Part shown: in pieces, positions 26,188 to 32,840 of the stretch
How positions within the stretch are numbered: position 1 is the stretch's first letter
Layout of the letters: every line of letters starts with the position of its first letter
Assembly (NCBI GenBank): GCA_945874455.1
Contig: CAMCHO010000008.1
Span: forward strand, 1-49,536
DNA: 49,536 bases
From: Opitutus sp. GAS368
GTDB taxonomy: Bacteria > Verrucomicrobiota > Verrucomicrobiia > Opitutales > Opitutaceae
Reading direction: 5' to 3'
Program-made: the position numbers and the translations under genes
The notes under the pieces: model-generated
The model's input: only the letters and a program-made list of their open reading frames with translations
Told to the model about the DNA's origin: nothing
Databases searched by the model: none

Positions 26188-27300
26188 TTAGCTAGAAAGC
26201 GCCGCCGCACGCCGGCTAGGCAGAGTGAAATAATAGTAACGGTAAGTCCGGTAAACGAACGCGAGGATCTCGGCCACCGCCTCAAACATATCCTGCGGAA
26301 TCGGCTCCCCGACTTTCCCCGTCGCATACAGCAAGCGTGCGACTGGACGGTTTTCCACGATCGGCACCCCGTGTAGCGCGCCCAATTCCTTGATTCGCAG
26401 CGCGTGACGATTTTCGCCCTTCGCCACGATCACCGGCGCCGCATCCGATCCCCGCTCGTAGCGCAGCGCCACCGCAAAGTGCGTCGGATTAGCCACAATC
26501 ACATCCGCGGTCGGGACCGCGTCCATCATCTGCTTCTGCAAGAGTCGACGAGCGAATCGGCGCATCGCTGCTTTCACCAGCGGATTGCCATCCGATTGCT
26601 TGTGCTCGTCTTTGACCTCCTGCCGCGACATCATCAGCTCCTGGTTCGATTTATAAAGTTCGTACGCGTAACTAATGGCTGCGATCACCGCGATTGCGCC
26701 CAGAAATCTCCACATGAGCGACATCGCGCTGGTGTGCAGAAAATTCGCGAGGTACAAAAGCTCCACGGGGGCGGAGAAAATCACATCACTGAAAATCTTG
26801 CTGGTCGCCGCCGCCAGGCACGCGAATACCGCGATCACCTTTAATAGATCAAGCGAAGCGGTTACCCAGATTTTTCCTGAGAAAATGCGACCCAGGCCGG
26901 CAATCGGATTAAAACGCTCGAAATTGGGCTGCATCGCTTCCGGGGTCAGTTGAAAACCGCTTTGCACCCCGCCAGCCAAAATCGCCGCCAAGGCCGTGGC
27001 CAAGACCACCGGCAACGCAATCGAGACAAAGGTCGTCATTGCCAATTCCGCCACCGCCGGGACTTCCTCGCCCTGCACCCGCAGTTCGCCCAAACGACCA
27101 AAAATCACCACGGCCAACCGCATCATCTTATCGGACGCCTCGCGGGCCGCCAAACCGAAGGTAAATAACGCCGCCCCCAACGTGAACACCAAGGTCAACT
27201 CCGGCGCGCGCGCGAACTGCCCCTTCGAATGGGCTTCGGAAAGCCGCTTCGCGGAGGGTGCCTCGGTTTTTGAATCTTGATCTTCAGCGCTCAATACCAC
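26188..27300 (-). CDS. flhB: Flagellar export switch protein FlhB
   Basis: 370 aa with a basic N-terminus (TEAPSAKRLSEAHSKGQFAR), four transmembrane helices and the C-terminal cytoplasmic domain with autocleavage motif NPTH (Asn271-Pro272 in VIVANPTHFAVALRY). FlhB changes export specificity from hook to filament substrates together with FliK. The start is uncertain: the frame opens with GTG at 27300, but a sigma-54-like promoter at 27307-27323 predicts transcription from about 27296, so the TTG at 27294 (giving MSAEDQDSKTE, like other FlhB proteins) may be the true start. First gene of the second motility transcription unit. Confidence 0.96.
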   Translation of the reverse strand: MVLSAEDQDSKTEAPSAKRLSEAHSKGQFARAPELTLVFTLGAALFTFGLAAREASDKMMRLAVVIFGRLGELRVQGEEVPAVAELAMTTFVSIALPVVLATALAAILAGGVQSGFQLTPEAMQPNFERFNPIAGLGRIFSGKIWVTASLDLLKVIAVFACLAAATSKIFSDVIFSAPVELLYLANFLHTSAMSLMWRFLGAIAVIAAISYAYELYKSNQELMMSRQEVKDEHKQSDGNPLVKAAMRRFARRLLQKQMMDAVPTADVIVANPTHFAVALRYERGSDAAPVIVAKGENRHALRIKELGALHGVPIVENRPVARLLYATGKVGEPIPQDMFEAVAEILAFVYRTYRYYYFTLPSRRAAALSS

Positions 27301-27306
27301 CCATTA

Positions 27307-27323
27307 AGCAAGTTAGACGCCAG
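27307..27323 (-). promoter_or_regulatory. Putative sigma-54 promoter of flhB unit
   Basis: Minus strand reads CTGGCGTCTAACTTGCT. GG and GC are separated by exactly 10 nt, TTGC is intact at -12 and TGGC at -24 (consensus TGGCAC-N5-TTGC). It is followed by TTAATGGGTGG, nearly the same as downstream of the flgB site. The predicted start of transcription is about 27296, within or next to the flhB start codon. Confidence 0.6.
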
Positions 27324-27430
27324 CCAGAAACTAATATTATAAATACATGATTAACATATATTTATAGAATTCTTAATCAAACAACACTTGGGTTTTTAGC
27401 CGTTCTGCAGCGGCATTTTTTTCCTAAAAC
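27324..27430. other. AT-rich gap between fliR and flhB
   Basis: Non-coding and strongly AT-rich against a GC-rich background (about 27330-27380). Near the fliR end the minus strand has a small GCCG/CGGC inverted repeat (about 27398-27413) followed by TAAAAAC, at best a weak terminator for the flgB-fliR transcript. The AT-rich part lies where an upstream activator site or bending sequence for the sigma-54 promoter would be expected. Confidence 0.4.
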
Positions 27431-28195
27431 TCAAGGCCCAGCCGAACGCAGACTGACTTCCAGCATATCCCAAGGCAGCGCCTGCCACAACGGATCCAAA
27501 TTGCGCAACAACAGCGCGCCAAAGCCCGAAAGCAGCAACAATCCCGCCCACAGCCGGACCGAAACACTGGCAATGAATACGTTCATCCGCGGAACCGCTT
27601 TGCCCAAAATACTAAAGGCTAAATTGATGATAAAACTTAACGCAATAAACGGAGCCGCAATCCGCAGCCCCACCGCCAAAATATCAGCCGTCACTTTGAT
27701 CAACCGTTCCAGCGCCACCGCGGTGACGGTATACGTGCCCAACGGCGAAAACTCAAAACTACGGGCAAATGCCGCCAACATATCCTGGTGCACACCCATC
27801 CCAAAAAACAATACGCCCGCAAACGCGGTGATCAAAGCCGGCAAGGGCTCCTGCGCCGGCACGGGCACATCGAAACCCGGCGGTGAGTTCAATCCGATTT
27901 CATTAGCAATCAATCGCCCCGCCAGCGCCGTGATCGAAAGCGCTGCCCGTACCACCAACCCCATCGCAAAACCCAGCAACACTTCACTCACCGCCGCCAT
28001 CGCCAACCGGATCCAGTCCGCATCACGTAACGCCACAGGCAACGGCACCACCCCGACCAGCAAAACCGCCAACATCATACTGAGCGCCACCCGAATACGA
28101 ACGGGCAACGTGCCTCCTCCCGGCGTGGGCAACGCGGCAATCACGCCCAACGAGCGCAAGCCAATCAAAACCCATGCAATCAACCAGAGGAGCAT
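27431..28195 (-). CDS. fliR: Flagellar export gate protein FliR
   Basis: 254-aa, six-helix membrane protein. Family features are the N-terminal VRIRVALSMMLAVLLVG segment, the GLVVRAALSITALAGRLIAN block and the LSFIINLAFSILGKAVPRMN stretch, with a Pro-rich C-terminus. With FliP and FliQ it forms the helical export pore at the base of the rod. Last gene of the flgB-fliR unit, 17 nt after fliQ; a 130-nt gap follows. Confidence 0.95.
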   Translation of the reverse strand: MLLWLIAWVLIGLRSLGVIAALPTPGGGTLPVRIRVALSMMLAVLLVGVVPLPVALRDADWIRLAMAAVSEVLLGFAMGLVVRAALSITALAGRLIANEIGLNSPPGFDVPVPAQEPLPALITAFAGVLFFGMGVHQDMLAAFARSFEFSPLGTYTVTAVALERLIKVTADILAVGLRIAAPFIALSFIINLAFSILGKAVPRMNVFIASVSVRLWAGLLLLSGFGALLLRNLDPLWQALPWDMLEVSLRSAGP

Positions 28196-28212
28196 GGCTT
28201 CATCCCGCCGCT

Positions 28213-28482
28213 TTAATTGCCTAAACTAGCCATCCGCCCAAAACAGCTAATCGTAAATTCTCCCAGCACTCGAACCAACCACGGCGCCAACAGCACAAAC
28301 ATCAGTCCGCCCGCGACCAGCTTAGGCCCAAACGTCAAGGTCTGCTCCTGGATACTCGTCGCCGATTGAAAAATACTCGTGATCAAGCCGACCACTAACA
28401 TCGCGATTAAAAACGGACTGCACACGAGCAACGAGAAGATGATCACTTCCTTCAAAATATCGATCGCTGCTTCGGGAGTCAT
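28213..28482 (-). CDS. fliQ: Flagellar export gate protein FliQ
   Basis: 89 aa, two transmembrane helices separated by a short loop (SIFQSATSIQEQTLTFGPK), the exact FliQ signature. Four copies join FliP5 and FliR in the export gate in characterised systems. It lies 6 nt after fliP. Confidence 0.96.
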   Translation of the reverse strand: MTPEAAIDILKEVIIFSLLVCSPFLIAMLVVGLITSIFQSATSIQEQTLTFGPKLVAGGLMFVLLAPWLVRVLGEFTISCFGRMASLGN

Positions 28483-28488
28483 GGGCGT

Positions 28489-29298
28489 TTAAACATTAAA
28501 GCTCTCCACCAAGCTCTTCACCACCAGTTGCCAGCCATCCACCAAGACAAAGAGCAGCAATTTAAACGGCAGCGCCACCACGGCAGGTGGCATCATCATC
28601 ATGCCGAGCGACATTAAGATCGTCGAGACCAGCAGATCGATCACGAGAAACGGCAAGAAGAGGAAAAAACCCATTTGGAAGGCGGTCTGTAATTCGCTAA
28701 TCACAAACGCAGGCACGATGACGCGCAGCGGCAAATCTTGAACCTTCGTCGGCGCAAACCGTCCAAGCTTGAGGAAAAATTCGATATCCCGCGTGCGCGT
28801 CTGCTTCAGCATGAAACCTTTGATCGGTTCACCGGCTGCTTCCAAGGCGGCCCCGGAAGCCAAATTCCCCGACAAATAAGGCTGCAAGGCCTCCGTATTC
28901 ACCCGTTCGAAGGTCGGGCCCATGACGAATAAGGTAAGAAACAGCGCGAGACCGGTAATAATTTGATTCGAAGGCGCATTCGGGAGCCCTATGGCCGTCC
29001 GGAGAAACCCCAGTACGATGACAATACGCGTGAAACTTGTCATCAACATCACGAGCGTGGGCGCCAGTGAAAGCAGCGTCATCACGACGACGATTTGCAA
29101 ACCCACGCTGATCTCGCCGGGTTTTTCTGCGCCTTCGAGATTCACCGCCAATTTCCACGGAGCCGGCGTCGCCGCGGGCGCGCCATTGCCCGGAGCCGCC
29201 GGTGGCGTCTGGGCATGCAGCAAACCTTGGGTAAACACCAAGGTCGTGAACAAAAATAAAATCGGTAATCGCAGGCGCCGGAGCCAAATCAGATTCAT
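28489..29298 (-). CDS. fliP: Flagellar export gate protein FliP
   Basis: 269 aa. A signal sequence at the N-terminus (LPILFLFTTLVFTQGLLHAQ) and four membrane helices. Family signatures are MTLLSLAPTLVMLMTSFTRI with VIVLGFLRTAIGLPNAPSNQ and FLPFLVIDLLVSTILMSLGM with MMMPP. It forms the pentameric core of the export gate. Its ATG overlaps the fliO stop. Confidence 0.97.
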   Translation of the reverse strand: MNLIWLRRLRLPILFLFTTLVFTQGLLHAQTPPAAPGNGAPAATPAPWKLAVNLEGAEKPGEISVGLQIVVVMTLLSLAPTLVMLMTSFTRIVIVLGFLRTAIGLPNAPSNQIITGLALFLTLFVMGPTFERVNTEALQPYLSGNLASGAALEAAGEPIKGFMLKQTRTRDIEFFLKLGRFAPTKVQDLPLRVIVPAFVISELQTAFQMGFFLFLPFLVIDLLVSTILMSLGMMMMPPAVVALPFKLLLFVLVDGWQLVVKSLVESFNV

Positions 29299-29726
29299 GG
29301 CGTAGGTTCCGAGGGTGGCACTTCCGAAACCAGATCGATGCGACCTTGGCTGACGCCGATGAGAAACGACCGACCACGACAGGAAGTAAGCACTAGGTAT
29401 TGCCGATTACCAAGGGGCCGCGTTTCTTCGATCGAAATTTCTGCGCCTTGGTTTTTAAGCGACCGGCCGTTGCCTTTGGCGCGAAACCAGAGCCAAGCAC
29501 CGCCACCGAGGCAGAGGACGACAAACACGATGTAACCGATCGAAGGTGAATCCGCAGGACGCGCAGCGCTTTGCTCGATCGGTTGCGGATAAATGACCGT
29601 ATCGGCGGACCGAGGCGCGGCCGGGGCCGCCCCCCACAGTAAGCCGCCGGAAAAGACTAGGCCCAGAGCCCAAAGGGCCAGGCGACGCGGACGGTGAATC
29701 AACAGGGTGAGCGTGGGGCGACTCAT
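29295..29726 (-). CDS. fliO: Flagellar export assembly protein FliO
   Basis: 143 aa. An N-terminal hydrophobic segment (LALWALGLVFSGGLLWG) precedes a short Pro/Ala region, a transmembrane helix at about 62-82 (IGYIVFVVLCLGGGAWLWF) and a compact cytoplasmic beta domain (EISIEETRPLGNRQYLVLTS, GRSFLIGVSQGRIDLV), the FliO pattern. FliO helps FliP fold and assemble. It overlaps fliN and fliP by ATGA. Confidence 0.88.
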   Translation of the reverse strand: MSRPTLTLLIHRPRRLALWALGLVFSGGLLWGAAPAAPRSADTVIYPQPIEQSAARPADSPSIGYIVFVVLCLGGGAWLWFRAKGNGRSLKNQGAEISIEETRPLGNRQYLVLTSCRGRSFLIGVSQGRIDLVSEVPPSEPTP

Positions 29727-29971
29727 TTGGCGCGGCCCACGAATTCGGTGACACGAATACCAAAACTGTCGCCAACGAGTACGACTTCGCCCCGAGCGAC
29801 CAGTTTCTGATTCACGTGCAGCGACACGGGCTCATTGGCTTTTTGCGCCAACTGCAAAATGGTGCCGGGCGCGAGAGCGAGCACCTCGCGCATGGGCAGT
29901 TCGCAGGAGCCTAGCTGCACGGTGACGTTCACCTTGATGTCTAAAACGAGGTCGAGAGATTTGTTTTCCAT
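29723..29971 (-). CDS. fliN: Flagellar motor switch protein FliN (short form)
   Basis: 82 aa, consisting almost only of the SpoA (surface presentation of antigens) domain: LDIKVNVTVQLGSCELPMRE, then LALAPGTILQLAQKANEPVS and ARGEVVLVGDSFGIRVTEFV. The N-terminal extension seen in many FliN proteins is missing. It builds the lower C-ring with FliM and docks the FliH/FliI export complex. Overlaps fliO. Confidence 0.95.
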   Translation of the reverse strand: MENKSLDLVLDIKVNVTVQLGSCELPMREVLALAPGTILQLAQKANEPVSLHVNQKLVARGEVVLVGDSFGIRVTEFVGRAK

Positions 29972-29989
29972 GGTGGGTAAGGTGAACAG

Positions 29990-30946
29990 CTAGCGAGTGG
30001 CCGCGGTGATGGAGACGGCGATACGTTCACCCTCAATGCCAATAGTGCCGATAAATTTTTCTTCGGAGCCGACAACGATCGCAGTCTGCTCCAAGATACT
30101 CATGGGCAGCGGCAAGACAGCGCCGATCTCGAGATTGGCAAGTTCGGCGAGCGTGAGGGTGAAGGCGTCCCAATGAGCGGTGATCGGCACCAACACATCT
30201 TCAAAAGCGGGATGCCAGTGGGGTTCACGCGCGACGGGTTTGTCGGGCTGCATTTTTTCCTGGCGAAATTGGAAGGAGCGCAGGAGCGGCTCGACCATGA
30301 CTTCGGGCACACACAAGGAGAGCGGTCCCGTAGCGCCACCGAGAGTCATCTCAATGCTGAGATGCACAAAGGACGCAGTCTTGGAGGAGCTCTGCATGAA
30401 GCCCGAAAAGCGCTGACCACCGAGGATGGCAGGTTGGAGAGCTTGTTCATAGCCCCATTGGTTGAACCATTCTTCGAGGACTTGGATCATCATGTCGTCG
30501 AGCAAAGCACACTCAATTTCGGTAAGTTCACGCTCGACGGTCTGGGCCACACCGGGACCACCCAGAAGACGGTCCACCACGGTAGAGGCCAAAGAGGAGG
30601 GTAACGTCATCTGCCCCAAGCCGCGCAGGGGCTCGGCCTTAAAGGTGCAATTGTAAGAACGTTCAGAAATTTGACCGCGAAATTCGGCGAAGGTGGTCTC
30701 GGAAAAGCCGACTTTGCCGAGGACGCACTCGAGCTTCAAAACCAAGGATAAGCGCGTCGCCAGTTGGCGGGCGAATTGGGCTTGTAACTCGCGCAGCTGC
30801 GCCAGTTGCCCCGCCGTCAACATGACGGGGTTCCGGAAATCATAGGCGCGCACCGCCGGGAAAAGCTCAGCGGCGACGCGATTACCGAGGGGATCGAGAT
30901 GGATCGCAGGCCCCGCCGGCTCAGTCTGGGGTTCGGCCGTCATCAC
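29990..30946 (-). CDS. fliM: Flagellar motor switch protein FliM, lacking the usual CheY-binding N-terminus
   Basis: 318 aa. The middle CheC-like domain (about 45-230) keeps the core (LKPLRG-like KAEPLRGLGQMTLPSSLAST, GGPG for GGxG, a LEEWFNQWG helix). A C-terminal SpoA domain (about 245-318) contacts FliN. The extreme N-terminus (MMTAEPQTEPAGPAIHLDP) has no LSQxEIDALL peptide, to which phospho-CheY binds in characterised FliM. The start is fixed by the ATGA overlap with fliL, so the motif was not missed upstream. The motor may be steered in another way, or not at all. Confidence 0.93.
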   Translation of the reverse strand: MMTAEPQTEPAGPAIHLDPLGNRVAAELFPAVRAYDFRNPVMLTAGQLAQLRELQAQFARQLATRLSLVLKLECVLGKVGFSETTFAEFRGQISERSYNCTFKAEPLRGLGQMTLPSSLASTVVDRLLGGPGVAQTVERELTEIECALLDDMMIQVLEEWFNQWGYEQALQPAILGGQRFSGFMQSSSKTASFVHLSIEMTLGGATGPLSLCVPEVMVEPLLRSFQFRQEKMQPDKPVAREPHWHPAFEDVLVPITAHWDAFTLTLAELANLEIGAVLPLPMSILEQTAIVVGSEEKFIGTIGIEGERIAVSITAATR

Positions 30947-31539
30947 TGCACCACAAAGTCAGAGAAAAAGACCTGCTCCACCAGAGGCGCTTTGAGCAGA
31001 TCGTTGAATGCGGCCACCAGACGGCCACGTACCACCGCCTTGCCGCTGGGCTCGTTAAGCTCAGGCATCGAGAGGCCGGAGAGAATCGTCAGAGTGGTAT
31101 CGACCAACTCGGCGTGTTTTGCGTCGATTTTTTTATTAGCCGCGTCGTTTTTGCCGACGACATTAAAGGTGACCTTCAGGTAGCGGGTACCCTGCGTACC
31201 AGCGATATTAACGGTGAGATTTTCGAATTTGGGGCGCACTTCTGGTTTTTCTTTACCGCCCGCCTCGCCCTTCGGTGCGGCCTGGGCACCGGCACCGGCG
31301 TCGGCTTGATGCCCCGCTCCCACTTCCGTGCCATCACGATTGCTGGCTTGGGCCATGATGGTGGTGAGCTCACTCTTGATATTGTCAGTGAGCTTAGGGA
31401 TGACCGCAAAACTAACCACCACCCATGAAAGCACGGGGGCGAGCACCACCGCGATAATCGTCGGGAGCATGCCACCGGCAGATTTGCCCGCGGCAGAGGC
31501 CGGTTTTTCGGCTGATTTATCGGGAGCGGAGTCAGACAT
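30943..31539 (-). CDS. fliL: Flagellar basal-body-associated protein FliL
   Basis: 198 aa. A short cytoplasmic Ala/Ser/Lys-rich start, one transmembrane helix (about 24-47, LPTIIAVVLAPVLSWVVVSF), a Gly/Ala linker, and the periplasmic FliL domain (FENLTVNIAGTQGTRYLKVT ... VEQVFFSDFVVQ, the characteristic end). FliL surrounds the stator and raises its output in studied species. It overlaps fliM and follows flgE by 20 nt. Confidence 0.92.
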   Translation of the reverse strand: MSDSAPDKSAEKPASAAGKSAGGMLPTIIAVVLAPVLSWVVVSFAVIPKLTDNIKSELTTIMAQASNRDGTEVGAGHQADAGAGAQAAPKGEAGGKEKPEVRPKFENLTVNIAGTQGTRYLKVTFNVVGKNDAANKKIDAKHAELVDTTLTILSGLSMPELNEPSGKAVVRGRLVAAFNDLLKAPLVEQVFFSDFVVQ

Positions 31540-31559
31540 GGGAGAGGAAAATTTAAATC

Positions 31560-32345
31560 TTAGCGCTTAAGATTGACGGTGTCTTCGACCATTGAGTCGG
31601 ACACGGTTACGATGCGAGAGGAAGCCTGAAGACTGCGTTGGGCATTGATGAGGGACGCGAATTCGCCGGTCAGGTCGACGTTGGAGAGTTCGAGCGTCTC
31701 CGGTTCGATCGTGCCGTTGCCCACGCCACCCGGGAGGTTGCCTGTGGCGGTGAGCGCCACACCGCCGACGGGCGCGGCATTTTTAAGATTGGTGTACATG
31801 TTGGCCCCGTCCAGTTTGAGCGCGGTCGGATTCGAGAAGCGCTGCAGGAGGACGCGGTTGGTCACGGCGGTGGTCCCATTCGAGTAGGTTTCCGTGAAAT
31901 TACCTTTCTTATCAAAAGCGAAGCTGAGCAATTCTGCACCGGCGGGCGGGGTCTGGCTGACGCGAATACTGCCGATGGCCGCGGGCGCGGTACCAACGGC
32001 ACCACCGGTCAAACCCTGCACCTGATAGCCACTGCTGTTAACCAAATACCCCTCTTCATCGAGGTGGAAATCACCGGCACGCGTGGCAAACTCGGCGTTG
32101 TCGTCGGTCTTCAGTAAACGGAAAAAACCCTCGCCCGAAACGGCGAGATCGGTCTTTACGCCGGTAATTGAAAGCGAGCCTTGCGAGGTTCTAATCGAAT
32201 CATCCATCAACGCCGAAAACGAAACGGTCGCGGATTTGTAGCCGGTGGTGTTTGCGTTGGCGATGTTGGCGCTGATGGTTTCGACACCCTTGGAGAAGGC
32301 CTTCATGGCAGTGACGCCGGTATGGATTGAGCTTGAGACAGGCAT
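31560..32345 (-). CDS. flgE: Flagellar hook protein FlgE (short form)
   Basis: 261 aa. The N-terminus carries the rod/hook family motif (ISANIANANTTGYKSATVSF) and the C-terminus ends VDLTGEFASLINAQRSLQAS ... DTVNLKR, the FlgE-type end. Placement just after flgD supports FlgE rather than FlgG. The usual hook protein is about 400 aa; here the middle is only large enough for D0, D1 and a small domain, close to FlgG/FlgF size. It lies 37 nt downstream of flgD. Assigning it to FlgF or FlgG remains possible. Confidence 0.82.
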   Translation of the reverse strand: MPVSSSIHTGVTAMKAFSKGVETISANIANANTTGYKSATVSFSALMDDSIRTSQGSLSITGVKTDLAVSGEGFFRLLKTDDNAEFATRAGDFHLDEEGYLVNSSGYQVQGLTGGAVGTAPAAIGSIRVSQTPPAGAELLSFAFDKKGNFTETYSNGTTAVTNRVLLQRFSNPTALKLDGANMYTNLKNAAPVGGVALTATGNLPGGVGNGTIEPETLELSNVDLTGEFASLINAQRSLQASSRIVTVSDSMVEDTVNLKR

Positions 32346-32382
32346 AAGTGTTAGGTTTTGAGGTTGTGTTTAAAAATGAAGT

Positions 32383-32838
32383 TTAGGCAGGAACGTTGGC
32401 GGGAAGAGCCTGGGCTGAGGTGGGGGCGACGCGGGTGACGGAATCAAACGAGAAGAGCGACGCGCCCATGCGCAACTGTAGCCCGGTGGCTGAATTCTCC
32501 ACGGCATCAACAATGCCCTTGGTTTCTGCACCGGTATAATCTCTCACGGTGACTTCACGGCCGATCATGCTGCTGGCCGCCATCATCTTGTTGGCGTCAC
32601 CCATGCCCTTCAAGGAAGTGATCATCTGGCTGGATTGCTCGAGGCCGGTGAATTGGGCCATGGTGGTGACAAACGAGTTGTCATCCATCGGCTTCATCGG
32701 GTCCTGATTTTTTAACTGCATGGTGAGCAGCTTCAAAAAATCCTGCTGGGTCATCGATTGCTTGGTCGTGCGAGTAGCGGTGGGAGCGGCGGCCGGAGCA
32801 GCCGCCGCGGGAGCGGGCGTAGTGGAGATGATAGGCAT
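32383..32838 (-). CDS. flgD: Hook cap/scaffolding protein FlgD (short form)
   Basis: 151 aa from the ATG at 32838; the open frame extends upstream into fliK but the Pro/Ala-rich MPIISTTPAPAAA start, 2 nt after the fliK stop, fits. The conserved N-terminal region reads MTQQDFLKLLTMQLKNQDPM, KPMDDNSFVTTMAQFTGLEQ. The C-terminal half (MIGREVTVRDYTGAETKGIV ...) holds only the Tudor-like part; the Fn-III-like insertion of enterobacterial FlgD is absent, as in other short FlgD proteins. It caps the growing hook. Confidence 0.9.
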   Translation of the reverse strand: MPIISTTPAPAAAAPAAAPTATRTTKQSMTQQDFLKLLTMQLKNQDPMKPMDDNSFVTTMAQFTGLEQSSQMITSLKGMGDANKMMAASSMIGREVTVRDYTGAETKGIVDAVENSATGLQLRMGASLFSFDSVTRVAPTSAQALPANVPA

Positions 32839-32840
32839 GG

